From: CAZOHG01 sp964579725
GTDB taxonomy: Bacteria; Zhuqueibacterota; JdFR-76; BMS3Abin05
Length of the DNA stretch: 5,728 nucleotides
Reading direction: 5' to 3'
NCBI GenBank assembly: GCA_964579725.1
Contig: CAZOHG010000120.1
Location: 1-5,728, forward strand
Made by a program: the position numbers and the translations under genes
Part shown: positions 5,216 through 5,728 of the stretch, in pieces
Layout: every line of letters begins with the position of its first letter
Numbering within the stretch: position 1 is the stretch's first letter
Notes under the pieces: model-generated
Database searches by the model: none
Told to the model about the DNA's origin: nothing
Seen by the model: only the letters and a program-made list of their open reading frames with translations

Positions 5216-5728
5216 TTCGCACCTCCTTTCGCCGCCAAATTAGCGGGTTTTGGCTTTTGCACGGATTGAATAAATTTGGCCAGAACCTGCGCCTCTTCCG
5301 ATGTGCCTGCAAATTCAGGCATAAAGAAATGAATTTGGTCCAAAGCCTCAATGCCCGATTCCAACATATCGTAGTCCCAGCCGCGTACCAGGTCCGAAAG
5401 GCCGGTAAAGCCATCGATGGAATGGCAGTCGTTGCAATGGTGCATGAAGAGCACTTTACCGATGGCGCGTTGTTCTTTTTCCGGTACCTGCACGAGAAGC
5501 GAATCCACAATTTGGCCGTCGGTATTGACCACATTGGGAAAATTTTCCTTCACGTAAAATTTGGCCCAGGTGGAAAGATTCAGAAAACCGTTTTCCTGAC
5601 CCTTTTCAACCTCCGACTGCCGAATTTGATTGCCTAAAACCAGGCCGTTTACAATGTAAGGTTTCCGAACGGCTTCGCGCGTAAATTCACCGGCGGAAAT
5701 TGCCCCGAGTCCGATTAGGAAAATCAAA
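5212..5728 (-). CDS. C-terminal part of membrane-anchored monoheme cytochrome c, possibly a CydA-cytochrome c fusion (5'-truncated)
   Basis: Electron-carrying part of a probable respiratory complex. The frame is open to the right window edge, leaving 172 visible codons at most; residues are counted from the codon at 5727-5725. Residues 2-12 (IFLIGLGAISA) look like the end of a transmembrane helix. GEFTREAVRKPY (13-24) follows and resembles the C-terminal TM9 region of CydA that carries GRQPW. A linker (about 25-85) leads to a class I cytochrome c domain: heme-binding CNDCH at 98-102 (5436-5422), and MPEF at 136-139 with Met136 as the likely sixth ligand, then a final helix EEAQVLAKFIQSV. The tail KPKPANLAAKGGAK is basic and flexible. 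TTG at 5727 could formally start translation but would leave only a helix fragment, so the gene very likely begins outside the window. It overlaps the nine-helix subunit gene by 4 bp. The cytochrome c domain is certain; the CydA-like N-terminus is inference. Confidence 0.85.
   Translation of the reverse strand, partial: LIFLIGLGAISAGEFTREAVRKPYIVNGLVLGNQIRQSEVEKGQENGFLNLSTWAKFYVKENFPNVVNTDGQIVDSLLVQVPEKEQRAIGKVLFMHHCNDCHSIDGFTGLSDLVRGWDYDMLESGIEALDQIHFFMPEFAGTSEEAQVLAKFIQSVQKPKPANLAAKGGAK
5221..5229 (-). promoter_or_regulatory. Strong Shine-Dalgarno inside the upstream gene
   Basis: The minus strand reads AAAGGAGGT at 5229-5221, then GCGAA and the ATG at 5215. AGGAGG is the full anti-Shine-Dalgarno complement at ideal spacing. 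In the upstream frame the same bases encode Lys-Gly-Gly of the C-terminal tail, so this tail is shaped by the need for the site. It decides the start of the downstream gene. Confidence 0.9.

Noticed and set aside
4941..5534. 197-codon open frame on the minus strand across the cytochrome junction
   Set aside because: It overlaps both real genes in another frame; the real frames carry CxxCH, transmembrane helices and the Shine-Dalgarno signal.
5725..5727. TTG as true start of the cytochrome c gene
   Set aside because: It would start within the end of a transmembrane helix and leaves no ribosome binding site visible; truncation by the window edge is the simpler reading.

Overview
The window looks like chromosomal DNA from a free-living, respiring bacterium. 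Base composition is moderate, genes are densely packed, and two of the protein families (a noncanonical membrane cytochrome pair, and a GHL10 hydrolase fused to a propeller) suggest an environmental lineage. An FCB-type phylum such as Calditrichota, Ignavibacteria or KSB1 is my guess from family flavour only; no marker gene is present to test it. I see no mobile element, RNA gene, CRISPR array or prophage trace.

Layout: (1) 1-1547, plus strand: the 3' part of a CLC-family chloride channel or transporter, with two CBS domains and a C-terminal RCK_C/TrkA_C domain. Its start lies left of the window. (2) 1548-1666: a 119-bp gap with a candidate promoter and a perfect 10-bp palindrome. (3) 1667-3943, plus strand: an exported protein of about 758 residues, made of a signal peptide, a GHL10 (formerly DUF187) glycosyl hydrolase-like barrel, a beta-sandwich-like linker and a six-repeat propeller-like C-terminus. 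(4) 3944-4096: the gap between convergent genes. It holds a strong intrinsic terminator that works for the minus strand, plus two 12-bp palindromes. (5) 4097-5215, minus strand: a nine-helix membrane protein. (6) 5212-5728, minus strand: the C-terminal part of a protein carrying a monoheme cytochrome c domain, cut off by the right window edge.

The two minus-strand genes overlap by 4 bp (ATGA), and a full Shine-Dalgarno sequence sits inside the upstream gene, so they form a translationally coupled operon transcribed right to left. My reading is that they encode a divergent member of the cytochrome bd superfamily. The upstream product ends its membrane part with an ExxRKPY segment resembling the region around the GRQPW motif of CydA, then continues into a CxxCH cytochrome c domain. 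The nine-helix partner resembles CydA in helix number and in a TM1 histidine, but has no room for a Q-loop and lacks the TM3 glutamates. That pattern fits the non-quinol (OR-C/OR-N type) branches described for the superfamily. It is the most interesting part of the window, but it rests on manual alignment. The CLC and GHL10 genes have no obvious functional link to this operon.
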